A DNA stretch of 64,000 bases from Parvibaculum sp. GTDB lineage: Bacteria; Pseudomonadota; Alphaproteobacteria; Parvibaculales; Parvibaculaceae. Positions within the stretch are counted from its first letter, which is position 1; every line of letters starts with the position of its first letter. The translations under genes were made by a program, and so were the position numbers. The stretch covers positions 1-64,000 of the forward strand of contig NZ_JAUSBV010000004.1 of assembly GCF_030651915.1 (NCBI RefSeq), read 5' to 3'. Positions 7,734 to 16,822 of this stretch are shown piece after piece. The notes under the pieces are model-generated. The model searched no databases. It had not been told where the DNA came from and worked only from the letters and a program-made list of their open reading frames with translations.

Positions 7734-9563
7734 TTAATTGAGCAGGGCGTCGTAGAATTCTTCGCGCACATGCTCGAGGAAGAGATGGCCGACACCGGGG
7801 AAGGTACGGATTTCGGCCGGCACGAGATCGATGCGGGCAAGTTGCGCCTGCATCTCCTCCAGCGGAATGATGCCGTCGGCCTCGCCGTGCCAGAGAATAA
7901 CCGGCGCCGCGATGCCCGGAAAATCGGGCCGCGCCGCACGCAGCATCAGTTGCGCTTCGTGAAGGAAACCGGCGACCGTCTGGCCGACCGACTCCATCGT
8001 CTGGTCGATCAGCGATGTGACGAGGCCGGGATCGCGTTCCAGCAGCACGAAATCGACCGGCGACTTCTCGAAGAAATGAAACACTAGCGAGCGCATCAAC
8101 GGCCGCGACATTTTGGTGCGCAGGATGAACAGCGTCGAGTCGAGCAGCCAGGGGTGGCGGCGCAGATTGCTGAAGAAGTAATTGACCATGCCGGGCCGGC
8201 CCTTGCGCGGCAGCGGCGGTTCGAAGCGCGCCGTCGTCAGCATGATGCGGCGAACGCGGGGCCCGAGCCGCGCCGCGGCAGCAAGCGCCAGCGGCACACC
8301 AGACGAATTGGCGGTGAGGACGAAGCTGTCCATACCGATGGCGGCGGTGAACGCCTCGATGTCGCGCGCGAAACTCTCATGGGTGAGCGCCGGATCGGGC
8401 GTCGACAATCCGCAGCCCGGCCGCTCGACGACGACCAGCCTGACGCGGCGCGCCGCCGCGACTTCCATTTCCTGCGGCCGGACCAGCGAGCTTGCCAGCG
8501 CGCTTCGGAGCATCAGGATGGCGGGGCCCGCCGGATCGCCATATTCGCGGTAGCAGAGGCGCCGCCCGTCGCCGAGCGTCACGAAACGCCGCGGCACGGC
8601 GGCCAGCCCCGACCCGGCCGGCAGGGCCTCCAGGGCCGGCCCCGGCTGGTCGACCTGGATGAAGGCCGCGAGCTGCGACAATTCCGTCAGATGGCGGATC
8701 AAATCGCTCTGGCGGTTGACGCCGAGCTTCTCGAACACGCCCTTGATCTGGTTGCGCGCCGTGTTGACCGCGATGTTGAGTTCGACGGCCGCTTCCTTCA
8801 GCGACAAGCCGTCCTTCAGCCGCGCCGCCAGACGCGCTTCGGCGGGCGTGAGGCCGAAGGTTTCGCGATACATGCGCGCCTCGTCCGCCGCCGCCTCGCG
8901 GTCGGGCGCGACGAAAACCAGCGCGCCCTTGCGCGCCGGCGCGGCAAGTCCAAGCCGGCGGCGCAGCGCGTCGGGCACCTGCGTCTCGGCGACGACATAG
9001 CCGAAAACCGCTTCCTCGCCCGTTTCCGCAACGAGCCGGAGCAGCGCCGGTCCTTCGCGCGCGCCCGCTTTCCCGATCTCGGCGGCAAGCGCCCGGAAGC
9101 GCGCCGCGTTTTCGGCAACAGTGAAGGTAAGCCGGCCGCCCGCGTCGAGCTTGCCGCAATAAGGCGCAAGAATCGCCGCCGCGGCATCCGAAATGTCGAG
9201 GATGCGCAAATCGCGGCCGACGACCATATGGCAATAGCTCGGCGCCGGTTCGCCGGCGGCCGGCGTATCGTGAAGACGTTGCGCCAGCATCTCGGCGCGC
9301 GCCAGATGTTGCCGCACGCCCTCGATGACGATGCCGAGCGCGCCGTCCTCCTCATCTGCATCGAGATGGGCGAGCAGGCTCGTCATCTCTTCCCAGTTTT
9401 CGGGATCGGTCGCATAGGCATAGATGGCGTCGAGCGCCATGGCGAGGTCGGGACGGGCGAGGTCAGGACGGCGAATTTCCGGACGCGCGGCGCCGTCTTC
9501 CGTTGCCGGAAGCGGATTGCCGTCGCGCGAAAGATTGTCGATCCCCGACCCGGACTCAGCCAC
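7734..9563 (-). CDS. LuxR-type HTH regulator fused to an alpha/beta hydrolase
   Basis: This 609-residue protein has an unusual domain order. Residues 1-230 look like a PAS/sensor-type region (VGRDLRILDISDAAAAIL at about 115-132). A LuxR/GerE HTH follows at about 235-295 (FGLTPAEARLAARLKDG...NTARNQIKGVFEKLGV). An alpha/beta-hydrolase domain spans about 325-605, with nucleophile elbow ANSSG (Ser420), acid HGEADG and histidine GVGHLF, so the catalytic triad seems intact. The HTH is in the middle rather than at the C-terminus. The start is GTG at 9563. The hydrolase may process or sense a small ligand that controls DNA binding. An unfused hydrolase/LuxR pair occurs at 24122-25538. Confidence 0.85.
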   Translation of the reverse strand: MAESGSGIDNLSRDGNPLPATEDGAARPEIRRPDLARPDLAMALDAIYAYATDPENWEEMTSLLAHLDADEEDGALGIVIEGVRQHLARAEMLAQRLHDTPAAGEPAPSYCHMVVGRDLRILDISDAAAAILAPYCGKLDAGGRLTFTVAENAARFRALAAEIGKAGAREGPALLRLVAETGEEAVFGYVVAETQVPDALRRRLGLAAPARKGALVFVAPDREAAADEARMYRETFGLTPAEARLAARLKDGLSLKEAAVELNIAVNTARNQIKGVFEKLGVNRQSDLIRHLTELSQLAAFIQVDQPGPALEALPAGSGLAAVPRRFVTLGDGRRLCYREYGDPAGPAILMLRSALASSLVRPQEMEVAAARRVRLVVVERPGCGLSTPDPALTHESFARDIEAFTAAIGMDSFVLTANSSGVPLALAAAARLGPRVRRIMLTTARFEPPLPRKGRPGMVNYFFSNLRRHPWLLDSTLFILRTKMSRPLMRSLVFHFFEKSPVDFVLLERDPGLVTSLIDQTMESVGQTVAGFLHEAQLMLRAARPDFPGIAAPVILWHGEADGIIPLEEMQAQLARIDLVPAEIRTFPGVGHLFLEHVREEFYDALLN

Positions 9564-9690
9564 ACGCCACCCTGACGGACTGCCGAATGCACCATGATTG
9601 CGGCAGCGGCCAGTCTAGGCCGGTTCGTCGACCGGGGGGGAACCGGAATCGATAACTAGTCGAAGCCCTTAAGCCCGGCCGCCAGCGGCG

Positions 9691-9954
9691 TCAGACCATA
9701 CCCAGCGCGCTGAGATAAAGATCGAGGATGGCTTCCTGCTCCTGCCGCTCGGCCTTGTCCTGCTTGCGGATGCGCACGACCTGGCGCAGCGTCTTGGTGT
9801 CGAAACCATTGCCCTTGGCCTCGGCATAGACTTCCTTGATGTCGTTGGCGAGCGCGGCCTTTTCTTCTTCGAGGCGCTCGATGCGCTCGACGATGGAGCG
9901 CAGCTGATCCCGCGCGATGCCGTTGCTGCTCGCCGGTGTATTGCCGTCCGCCAT
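9691..9954 (-). CDS. gapR: Nucleoid-associated protein GapR (DUF2312)
   Basis: This 87-residue protein matches the DUF2312/GapR family end to end. An N-terminal coiled coil ([20 protein letters not shown]) is followed by the highly conserved [19 protein letters not shown] and [20 protein letters not shown] blocks. In Caulobacter, GapR binds overtwisted AT-rich DNA ahead of replication and transcription forks and is needed for normal growth. It is an alphaproteobacterial lineage marker. The gene is monocistronic, with about 110 bp gaps on each side. Confidence 0.95.
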   Translation of the reverse strand: MADGNTPASSNGIARDQLRSIVERIERLEEEKAALANDIKEVYAEAKGNGFDTKTLRQVVRIRKQDKAERQEQEAILDLYLSALGMV

Positions 9955-10068
9955 GATGCGCCGCTCCGTTCGGTAACGATAAATTGAAGGCCGCGACCCT
10001 ATCTGCGCGCGCGTCCGTGGGCAATATCGCGGCCCAAGAAAGCTGTGGATAGTCGGCGCGACCGGCCG

Positions 10069-10395
10069 CTACCCATGCGATTTTTTCTGCGCGGCCTCGA
10101 AGGCGGCGAGCTGTTCGGGCGTCGCTTCGGGCTGATGTCTGGCTTTCCATTGCGCGAAGGGCTCGCCATAGATGATTTCGCGCGCCGCGTCCTTCGACAA
10201 TGACTGGCCTTTGGTCTCGGCCGCCTCGCGATACCAGTCGGCCAGACAGTTGCGGCAGAAGCCGGCAAGGATCATCAGGTCGATATTCTGCACATCCGTG
10301 CGCGCCATCAGATGATCGCGCAGCCGGCGAAAGGCCGCGGCTTCGAGTTCGGTTCTGGTCGCCTCGTCCATGATGGTCTCCCGCACCGGTGTCAT
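10069..10395 (-). CDS. DUF1244 family protein
   Basis: This 108-residue soluble protein contains the conserved DUF1244 core (FRRLRDHLMARTDVQNIDLM, GFCRNCLADWY) with two cysteines in C-x2-C. Its biochemical function is unknown. The ATG at 10395 overlaps the stop of the upstream N-formylglutamate amidohydrolase gene (ATGA). An internal ATG at 10371 has a good GGGAG site and could be the real start, giving 100 residues. The family is common in Alpha- and Gammaproteobacteria. Confidence 0.85.
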   Translation of the reverse strand: MTPVRETIMDEATRTELEAAAFRRLRDHLMARTDVQNIDLMILAGFCRNCLADWYREAAETKGQSLSKDAAREIIYGEPFAQWKARHQPEATPEQLAAFEAAQKKSHG

Positions 10396-11240
10396 CCGAC
10401 CGATATAGGCGCGACAGCGCCGCTATGCGAGCCGAAATGACGGATTTCGCGAATGCCCGGCCCGGCTGCAATAGCGCGCAGCAGTTGCGCATAGCGTTCC
10501 GCCCATTCGATCTGGCCCGCTTCGCTTTCGATCAGGTCCTGCCGGATTTCGATCAGCGCATGCGGAAGCCCGCGCGCCGTGCCGTGCCGGTAGAGGCAGT
10601 CGTTCTTGAGGCGGCCTGTGTAGGGTTCGTTGTCGCCGACGACGAGGCCGGGCTCGGCGCGCAAGCCCGCAATCAGCGGTGCGGCGAGACGATCGTCGCG
10701 GTCCCAGAGAATGCCGCTATGCCAGGGCCGCGCGCGGCCGCGCCAGGCGGGCGTGAAACTGTGAACCGAAATGACGACCGGCACGACGCCCGCCGCCAGC
10801 GCGCGGTCGAGCGCCGCGGCGACGGCCGCGTGATAGGGCGCATGAAACATCGCGATGCGACGCCCGAATTCTTCGGCGCCACGGCTCGCATCGACATCGC
10901 GATTGGCCGGCACGACCGCGCCGTCCGACAGTTTCATCACGATGGTCGGATCGTCTTCCCCGCGATTGAGATCGACGAGAAGCCGCGAAAAGCGCGCCAA
11001 CACCGCCGGGGCGCCAAGCGCCCGCGCCAGCGCCCGGGCAACACCGGCCGCGCCGATGTCGTATGCAATGTGACGCGCGAATTCCGTATCGGGCAGGCCG
11101 AGCGTGCCATAACCCGGCGGCAGCGCGTTGGCCGCGTGGTCGCAGATCACCAGAAAGGCAGGGTCGCCCCCGGCCGCGACAAGCTCACAGGGACAAAACG
11201 CGGCGGCATCCGGCCGGGCGGCTGGTGGAAAATCATCCAT
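10392..11240 (-). CDS. N-formylglutamate amidohydrolase family protein
   Basis: This 282-residue protein starts with ATG at 11240; the much longer open frame to 12491 is a shadow of the glycerate kinase gene. Family signatures include FLVICDHAANALP at the N-terminus (usually S/D-x-PH), RLLVDLNRG, VISVHSFTP and the NEPYTG motif. Members hydrolyse N-formyl-glutamate or related N-acyl amino acids, typically as Zn enzymes. It is translationally coupled to the DUF1244 gene downstream. A second, longer family member is at 43788-44738. Confidence 0.87.
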   Translation of the reverse strand: MDDFPPAARPDAAAFCPCELVAAGGDPAFLVICDHAANALPPGYGTLGLPDTEFARHIAYDIGAAGVARALARALGAPAVLARFSRLLVDLNRGEDDPTIVMKLSDGAVVPANRDVDASRGAEEFGRRIAMFHAPYHAAVAAALDRALAAGVVPVVISVHSFTPAWRGRARPWHSGILWDRDDRLAAPLIAGLRAEPGLVVGDNEPYTGRLKNDCLYRHGTARGLPHALIEIRQDLIESEAGQIEWAERYAQLLRAIAAGPGIREIRHFGSHSGAVAPISVG

Positions 11241-11285
11241 CGGCGCACTATACCGGAGGCGGGGAGAGGGGAGAACGGTCCGGCC

Positions 11286-12617
11286 ATGACGCGCGCCCAT
11301 GACGAAACCCGAGCCCGGCTGCGCCGCTTCTACGACACGGCCGTTGCGGCCGCGTTGCCGATCCACTGCCTGCCGCCGCACCTGCCGGACCCGCCCGAAG
11401 CCGGCGAGGGCCGCCTCGTCATCTTTGCCATCGGCAAGGCGGCCGCCGCCATGGCAGCCGTAGCGGAAGATCACTACGACCGCCACTGGCCGGGCACGCA
11501 TATCGAGGGCATGGCGCTGACGCGCTACGGTCATGCCCGGCCGACTCGCCATGTCGAGGTGGTGGAGGCGGCCCACCCCGTGCCCGACGTGGCAGGCGCC
11601 GCGGCCAGCATTCGCCTGATGCGCATGGCCGAGTGGCTCGGGCCCCACGACCTGGCCCTGGTGCTGCTGTCGGGCGGCGGCTCGGCGCTGACGGCGCTGC
11701 CGATTCCGGGCATCAAGCTCGCCGACGAGAAAAAGCTCACCCGCGCGCTGCTCGCCTCCGGGCTGCCGATCGCCGACATAAATTGCCTGCGCAAGCACAT
11801 CTCGCGCATCAAGGGCGGCCGGCTCGCGGAGGCGATGCACCCCGCCCGCTCGGTGACGCTGGCGATCTCGGACGTGGCCGGCGACGACCCCTCGACCATT
11901 GCTTCCGGTCCGACCGTGCCCGACACCACAAGCAAGGAACGCGCGCTGGCGATCCTCGACGGGCTCGGCGCCGATCTTGACCCGCATATCCGCGCCGCCA
12001 TCGAAGCGGCACCCGAAACGCCGAAGCCGGGCGCCGAATTTTTCCTCCATGCAACCTACAAGCGGGTGGCAAGCGGTTCGGAATCGCTGATCGCCGCCGC
12101 AAAGCTCGCCCGCAGCGAAGGCTACGAGACGCTGGTGCTCGGCGACGACATCGAAGGCGAGGCGCGCCTTCTCGCGCGCGAGCACGCCGGTCTCGTCCGC
12201 ATGGCGCAAGGCGAAGGCCGCCGCCTCGCCATCATTTCGGGCGGCGAGGCGGGCGTCACCTTCGGCGAGGGGGCGGTGCGCGGAAAAGGCGGACCGAACC
12301 AGGAATATGCGTTGGCGCTGATGCTGGCGCTGAAGGGCACGCCGGGCGTCGCCGCACTGGCGGGCGATACCGACGGCATCGACGGCGGCTCGGGCGCGGA
12401 CGACGATCCGGCCGGCGCCTTCGTCCTGCCCGACGCGATCAGGCGCGCCGAAGCCGCCGGCCTCGACCTGCTGACCGCGCTGGAACGGCACGACAGCGGC
12501 ACCTGCTTTGCCGCCCTTGGCGATCTGCTGGTCACCGGGCCGAGTTACACGAATGTCAACGACTTCCGGGTCATACTGGTCGACAATGCCCCGCCCGAAG
12601 AGGAAAGCCCGTCTTGA
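11286..12617 (+). CDS. Glycerate 2-kinase (MOFRL family)
   Basis: This 443-residue enzyme phosphorylates glycerate to 2-phosphoglycerate. The N-terminal DUF4147 domain has IFAIGKAAAAMA and the nucleotide-binding LLSGGGSALTALP. Then come NCLRKHISRIKGGRLA, SDVAGDDPSTIASGPT, the C-terminal MOFRL block (GGPNQEYALALML) and GDTDGIDG. The ATG at 11286 follows a GGAGAGGGGAGAA site; the longer frame upstream is antisense to the amidohydrolase. Its TGA overlaps the TTG start of pyruvate kinase, so the operon can turn glycerate into phosphoenolpyruvate (through enolase) and pyruvate. This matches the ttuD-ttuE arrangement. Confidence 0.92.
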   Translation: MTRAHDETRARLRRFYDTAVAAALPIHCLPPHLPDPPEAGEGRLVIFAIGKAAAAMAAVAEDHYDRHWPGTHIEGMALTRYGHARPTRHVEVVEAAHPVPDVAGAAASIRLMRMAEWLGPHDLALVLLSGGGSALTALPIPGIKLADEKKLTRALLASGLPIADINCLRKHISRIKGGRLAEAMHPARSVTLAISDVAGDDPSTIASGPTVPDTTSKERALAILDGLGADLDPHIRAAIEAAPETPKPGAEFFLHATYKRVASGSESLIAAAKLARSEGYETLVLGDDIEGEARLLAREHAGLVRMAQGEGRRLAIISGGEAGVTFGEGAVRGKGGPNQEYALALMLALKGTPGVAALAGDTDGIDGGSGADDDPAGAFVLPDAIRRAEAAGLDLLTALERHDSGTCFAALGDLLVTGPSYTNVNDFRVILVDNAPPEEESPS

Positions 12618-14044
12618 TTCGCCGCCGCAACGTCAAAATCATCGCCACGCTCGGCCCGGCTTCCGACACGCCGGAAATGATCCGCGCGCTCTCCGACGCG
12701 GGCGCCGACGTGTTCCGCCTCAATATGAGCCATCTCGACCATCCGGGCCTGCGCCGCGTCCATGCGGCGGTGCGCGAAGTCGAGGCCGATATCGGCCGGC
12801 CGATCGGCATTCTGGTTGACCTGCAGGGACCGAAGCTCAGAATCGCCGAAATGACGGGCGGCGGCGCGGTGCTGAAGCCGGGCGACCGCTTCCGTCTCGA
12901 CATGGAGACCGTACCCGGCACCCGGACGCGCGCACCGCTGCCGCATCCCGAAATTTTCGCGGCGCTTGCCGAAGGACAGATGCTGCTGCTCGATGACGGC
13001 CGCATCCGGCTGCGCGTCGTCGCCCGCGGCGACGATTTCGCCGACACCGAGGTTCTGGTGGGCGGCACGCTGACCAGCCGCAAGGGCATCAGCCTGCCGG
13101 ACACGCTGCTGCCGGTGAAAGCGATGACCGAAAAGGACCGCCGCGATTTCGACGCCGCGCTCGATCTCGGCGTCGACTGGGTGGCGCTCTCCTTCGTCCA
13201 GCGCGCCGACGACGTGGCCGAGGCCCGCAAGATCGCGCGTGGCCGCGCCGCCGTGCTGGCGAAAATCGAAAAGCCGCAGGCGCTGGAGCACCTGAACGAG
13301 ATCATCGACATCGCCGATGCGATCATGGTGGCGCGCGGCGATCTAGGCGTCGAATTGCCGCTCGAACAGGTGCCGGGCTGGCAGAAGCGGCTGATCCGCG
13401 CCGCGCGCCGCGCCGGCAAGCCCGTGGTCGTCGCAACGCAGATGCTGGAATCGATGATTTCCGCACCGGTGCCGACCCGCGCCGAGGTTTCCGACGTCGC
13501 CACCGCCGTCTTCGAAGGCGCCGATGCGATCATGCTGTCGGCGGAATCGGCGGCCGGCCAATATCCGGTCGAGTCGGTGCGCATGATGAACCGCGTCGCG
13601 CAATCGGTGGAGGCCGACCCGACCTATCCCGGCATCATCTATGCCCAGCGCAATGAGCCCGAAGCGACCGGCGCCGACGCAATCAGTGCCGCCGCCCATT
13701 CGGTTGCCGACACGCTGAAGGCCGCCGCCATCGTCTGCTGGACCAATTCGGGCTCGACGGGCCTGCGCGCCGCGCGCGAACGGCCGCTGCTGCCGATCAT
13801 CGTGCTGACGCCGGTCACCGCGACGGCGCGCCGGCTGGCGCTGGTTTGGGGCCTGCATTGCGTGGTCACCGAGGATGCGCGCGACCTCGAAGATCTGTCG
13901 GATCGCGCCGGCCGCATCGCCTTCAGCGAGGGCTTCGCGCAACCGGGCCAGCGCATTGTGGTGACCGCGGGCGTGCCGCTCGGCACGCCGGGGGCAACCA
14001 ACATGCTGCGCGTTTCCTATGTCGGCCGTCAGCGCGGCGATTGA
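12614..14044 (+). CDS. pyk: Pyruvate kinase
   Basis: This 476-residue glycolytic enzyme transfers phosphate from phosphoenolpyruvate to ADP. The start is a TTG at 12614 that overlaps the preceding stop (TTGA), giving tight coupling. Signatures are KIIATLGPAS and FRLNMSH at the N-terminus, the active-site block LAKIEKPQALEHLNEI with its catalytic lysine, and MVARGDLGVELP. The region VVATQMLESMISAPVPTRAE includes the monovalent-cation and ADP site. The usual MLSGETA is MLSAESA here. The C-terminal allosteric domain is present. It could be the second (TtuE-like) pyruvate kinase dedicated to glycerate or tartrate catabolism. Confidence 0.93.
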   Translation: MIRRRNVKIIATLGPASDTPEMIRALSDAGADVFRLNMSHLDHPGLRRVHAAVREVEADIGRPIGILVDLQGPKLRIAEMTGGGAVLKPGDRFRLDMETVPGTRTRAPLPHPEIFAALAEGQMLLLDDGRIRLRVVARGDDFADTEVLVGGTLTSRKGISLPDTLLPVKAMTEKDRRDFDAALDLGVDWVALSFVQRADDVAEARKIARGRAAVLAKIEKPQALEHLNEIIDIADAIMVARGDLGVELPLEQVPGWQKRLIRAARRAGKPVVVATQMLESMISAPVPTRAEVSDVATAVFEGADAIMLSAESAAGQYPVESVRMMNRVAQSVEADPTYPGIIYAQRNEPEATGADAISAAAHSVADTLKAAAIVCWTNSGSTGLRAARERPLLPIIVLTPVTATARRLALVWGLHCVVTEDARDLEDLSDRAGRIAFSEGFAQPGQRIVVTAGVPLGTPGATNMLRVSYVGRQRGD

Positions 14045-15063
14045 AGGCTCACGCGCGCTTCCCGCTCCACGCGACCATCATCGTGAATCGTCACCATGCC
14101 GTCGAAGGGCGCCTCGCCCCGCGCCAGTCGCAGCACCGCATCCACCACGATCTCGCGCCGCGCATGATGCGGCATGTGGCCGGTACCCTTGAGCTTGATG
14201 AGCTCCGAGCCCTTGACCGCGCCATGAAACGCATAGGAATGGATTTTCGGCGACACCGTGTAGTCGGCATTGCCGGTGACGACGATGGCGGGAACGGCAA
14301 TCGCGCCGTAGCGGCGGCTCTGGGCGGCCAGCCGCGCCTTCAGCCCCGACGTGTCGGCGCTGTTGGCGCGGAAATGCGACGGCCGGAACAGCAGCGGCAG
14401 GCCGATCGTCTCGGCATAGTTTTCCGGCGCCGGGTCGGGATGAAAATTGCCCTTGACGCCGGCCGGCCCCAGCAGCACGCCGCCCGGAACCGTCATGGTA
14501 CGGATGAAAACAGTCCCGGCAAGCGGCGTGCCGACGATGCGGTGATACCAGGCGATATCGCCGGGCCAGGGATAGAGCGCGCCCGAAAGCAGCAAGAGGC
14601 CTGAAATCTCATCCGGAAATTCGAGCGCCCAGGCCGCCGCAACCGACGCCCCCCAGCTGTGGCCGAGCACGACCGGCCGTTCGACACCGAGCCGACGCAG
14701 GGCCGCACGAATGGCATGTGCCTGCGTTACGGGATCGGACATCTCCGGATGCGACCCGCGCGCGCTCCAGCCATGTCCGGGCCTGTCGACGGCGATGACG
14801 CGCGTGTGGCGTTCGAGCGCCGGCATCAGGCTTGCGGTCATGTCGCGCAGATTGCCGCTGGCGCCGTGAATGAGAACGACGGGCGCGACGCCCGTCCACG
14901 CCGTGCCCCGATCGACATAGTGAAGCCGCGCCGGCCCGAAGGCATCGTCGAGTTCGACAAAATCCCCCAGTGGCGGAAAGGCACGCGCGGCACGCGCAGC
15001 GGCGACAGCCGACCAGAGCGCGAGACCGGCAAGAAACGACGCAAGAAGAAGAAAAAGAACCAT
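14029..15063 (-). CDS. Membrane-anchored alpha/beta hydrolase
   Basis: This 344-residue protein starts at ATG 15063, three bases after the stop of the TPR gene. One N-terminal hydrophobic helix (MVLFLLLASFLAGLALW) is an uncleaved anchor or signal. The hydrolase fold has the oxyanion HGASGNLRD, nucleophile elbow GHSWGA, an acid in VVTGNADYTV and histidine GTGHMPHH. The substrate is unknown; haloalkane dehalogenase or epoxide-hydrolase-like esterases are the nearest in appearance. The last 16 bp overlap the convergent 3' end of pyk. Confidence 0.86.
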   Translation of the reverse strand: MVLFLLLASFLAGLALWSAVAAARAARAFPPLGDFVELDDAFGPARLHYVDRGTAWTGVAPVVLIHGASGNLRDMTASLMPALERHTRVIAVDRPGHGWSARGSHPEMSDPVTQAHAIRAALRRLGVERPVVLGHSWGASVAAAWALEFPDEISGLLLLSGALYPWPGDIAWYHRIVGTPLAGTVFIRTMTVPGGVLLGPAGVKGNFHPDPAPENYAETIGLPLLFRPSHFRANSADTSGLKARLAAQSRRYGAIAVPAIVVTGNADYTVSPKIHSYAFHGAVKGSELIKLKGTGHMPHHARREIVVDAVLRLARGEAPFDGMVTIHDDGRVEREARVSLQSPR

Positions 15064-15065
15064 CG

Positions 15066-15680
15066 TCAGATGCCGCGCCCTTCGACCTCGATCTCGAGCG
15101 GGCCGATGCGCTCGGTGATGTTCGTCAACCATGGATTGAGCGCCAGGGCGCGGCGAAAGGCTTCAAGCGCGCCCTTCTTGTCGCCGAGTTCTTCCAGAAT
15201 GACGCCGAGACCGGCCATCGCCTGGTAGTGGCGCGGCTCCAGGCGCAGCACCTGCTCGATGTCGCGCAACGCCTCGGCATAATCCTCGCGGATGTAGTGC
15301 ACGGCCGCGCGCTTGTCCCAGCCTTCGGCGAAAGCCGGCGCCAGGGTCACCACCTCGTCAAAATAGAAATAGGCACGATCGTAGTCTTCTTCGCGCAGCG
15401 CATCGAAACCGCGCGCCATCAGGAGATCGATGCCGGGACTTCCAGAATCGAGCCAGATATCGCGGATCGCCTCCTCGAAGGCGCGGCTCTCAACCTCGCT
15501 TTTCGCCGATGCCAGCCGCTCAAAGAGCAAATCGAGCGCTGCCTCGCGGCTGTCCGGCGCGTCGGCGCTTTCGCCATCGGCGTCCGGAAGGTCATAGTTC
15601 CGCATCTCCGTTTCGGCGCGCGCGCCGGTTGCCGCGAGAAGCGCGGCGGCGAGCAGAGCGGCAAGCGGACAAAGCCTCAT
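15066..15680 (-). CDS. Secreted tetratricopeptide-repeat protein
   Basis: This 204-residue protein has an N-terminal signal peptide (MRLCPLAALLAAALLAATGARA). At least three TPR units cover about residues 85-185; EDYDRAYFYFDEVVTLAPAF, EDYAEALRDIEQVLRLEP and GDKKGALEAFRRALALNP show the W/Y-G-A-P pattern. It is probably a periplasmic scaffold. It is co-transcribed with the downstream hydrolase, separated by only two bases. No specific partner can be named. Confidence 0.85.
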   Translation of the reverse strand: MRLCPLAALLAAALLAATGARAETEMRNYDLPDADGESADAPDSREAALDLLFERLASAKSEVESRAFEEAIRDIWLDSGSPGIDLLMARGFDALREEDYDRAYFYFDEVVTLAPAFAEGWDKRAAVHYIREDYAEALRDIEQVLRLEPRHYQAMAGLGVILEELGDKKGALEAFRRALALNPWLTNITERIGPLEIEVEGRGI

Positions 15681-15690
15681 GGCGCCGGTC

Positions 15691-16746
15691 TCAACTGTTG
15701 ATATCGGTCCGGACGCAGCCGTCGAACTCGGTGATGAAGTCAGCCCCGAAAAGCGACGACGGCGTCTGGTAGCCAGGTATCGCCTCCCCCGCCAGCACCC
15801 GGCGCACGATTTCGAGGCCGGTCATGGCGGTCAGCGAGTAGCCCTCCGGCGTTCTCAGGCGTGACACCGCCTTTTCGCCGGACGCATTGATCGCTTCGCC
15901 ATAGAGCACCGACCAGCCCTCCTGACGCTGCGCGTCGGTCGGCCCTTCGGGCATTTTCTCGATGCGCTTTTTCAAGGCGCGCTGCGCCGGCCCGAGGCTC
16001 ATGATCCAGCGCATGAGGCCGCCCATGTTGGCCATCTGCTCGAGTTGCGGGTTGCTTTCGAAATAAACGGTGATGTCGGGAATATGCGTAGAATGCCAGG
16101 CCGTGGCGACGTCGCCCCAGCCGATCGCAACGGCGGTCTTCGCGCCGCCGCCGAAATCGATTTCGCGGCGCGGCGGTTTGCGCAAGGCGATGATGTGGCT
16201 CTCGCGTCGCACGCGCGTTCCCTTGCCGATGCTCTCGACGCCGGTTTTCGCCGTGCCATGCGACATCTGGCCGAGTCCCGAAATGCCGAGCGTGAGTTCG
16301 GTCGCATCAGGCATCCGCCGCTTCATGTGGGCGGCCAGACAGTCGCTCGGCACCACATCGAAGCCGACGCCCGGCATCAGCATGATTTTGGCGTCTTTCG
16401 CTTCGGCATCGCGCGCGGCACATGCCTCGAAGACGTCGATCTCGCCGGTAATGTCGAGATAATGCGTGCCGGTGCGCATGCAGGCATCGACCATCGGTCG
16501 CGAGGTCTGCGAAAAGGGTCCGGCAATGTGGAGCACCACGTCGACCTGCGCCAGCCCCGCATCGAGCGTCGCCTCATCGTCGAGGGCGATGGCCTGGTAT
16601 TCGAAACCGTGTTGCGCGGCGATCGATTTCAAGCGCGCTTCGTTGCGTCCCGCCAGCAGCGGCTTCATGCCCAGCGCCTTGGCCGTCCGCGCGACGAGCT
16701 TGCCCGTATAGCCCGTGGCGCCGTAGATCATAAACCGGTCGCTCAT
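15691..16746 (-). CDS. Saccharopine-dehydrogenase-like NAD(P)-binding oxidoreductase
   Basis: This 351-residue protein begins with a Rossmann fold (MIYGATGYTGKLVART). It continues through HIAGPFSQTSRPMVDACMRTGTHYLDITGE in pieces typical of the saccharopine dehydrogenase/trans-acting enoyl-reductase family (HIAGPF, THYLDITGE). The family includes lipid-modifying reductases as well as lysine-pathway enzymes, and none of the lysine-pathway context is here. The hydrophobic C-terminal half may associate with membranes. It is a single gene, reading toward the TPR/hydrolase pair. Confidence 0.83.
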   Translation of the reverse strand: MSDRFMIYGATGYTGKLVARTAKALGMKPLLAGRNEARLKSIAAQHGFEYQAIALDDEATLDAGLAQVDVVLHIAGPFSQTSRPMVDACMRTGTHYLDITGEIDVFEACAARDAEAKDAKIMLMPGVGFDVVPSDCLAAHMKRRMPDATELTLGISGLGQMSHGTAKTGVESIGKGTRVRRESHIIALRKPPRREIDFGGGAKTAVAIGWGDVATAWHSTHIPDITVYFESNPQLEQMANMGGLMRWIMSLGPAQRALKKRIEKMPEGPTDAQRQEGWSVLYGEAINASGEKAVSRLRTPEGYSLTAMTGLEIVRRVLAGEAIPGYQTPSSLFGADFITEFDGCVRTDINS

Positions 16747-16822
16747 GCCGCCTGCCTCCGCTTGGCCGTGTCCACTCTTACACTATAGCGCGCCACCCGG
16801 TCCCGAAACCCGGCAGACGGGA

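Noticed and set aside
11241-12491. Upstream extension of the N-formylglutamate amidohydrolase frame
   Set aside because: It is the antisense shadow of the glycerate kinase gene; the amidohydrolase signatures start at 11240.
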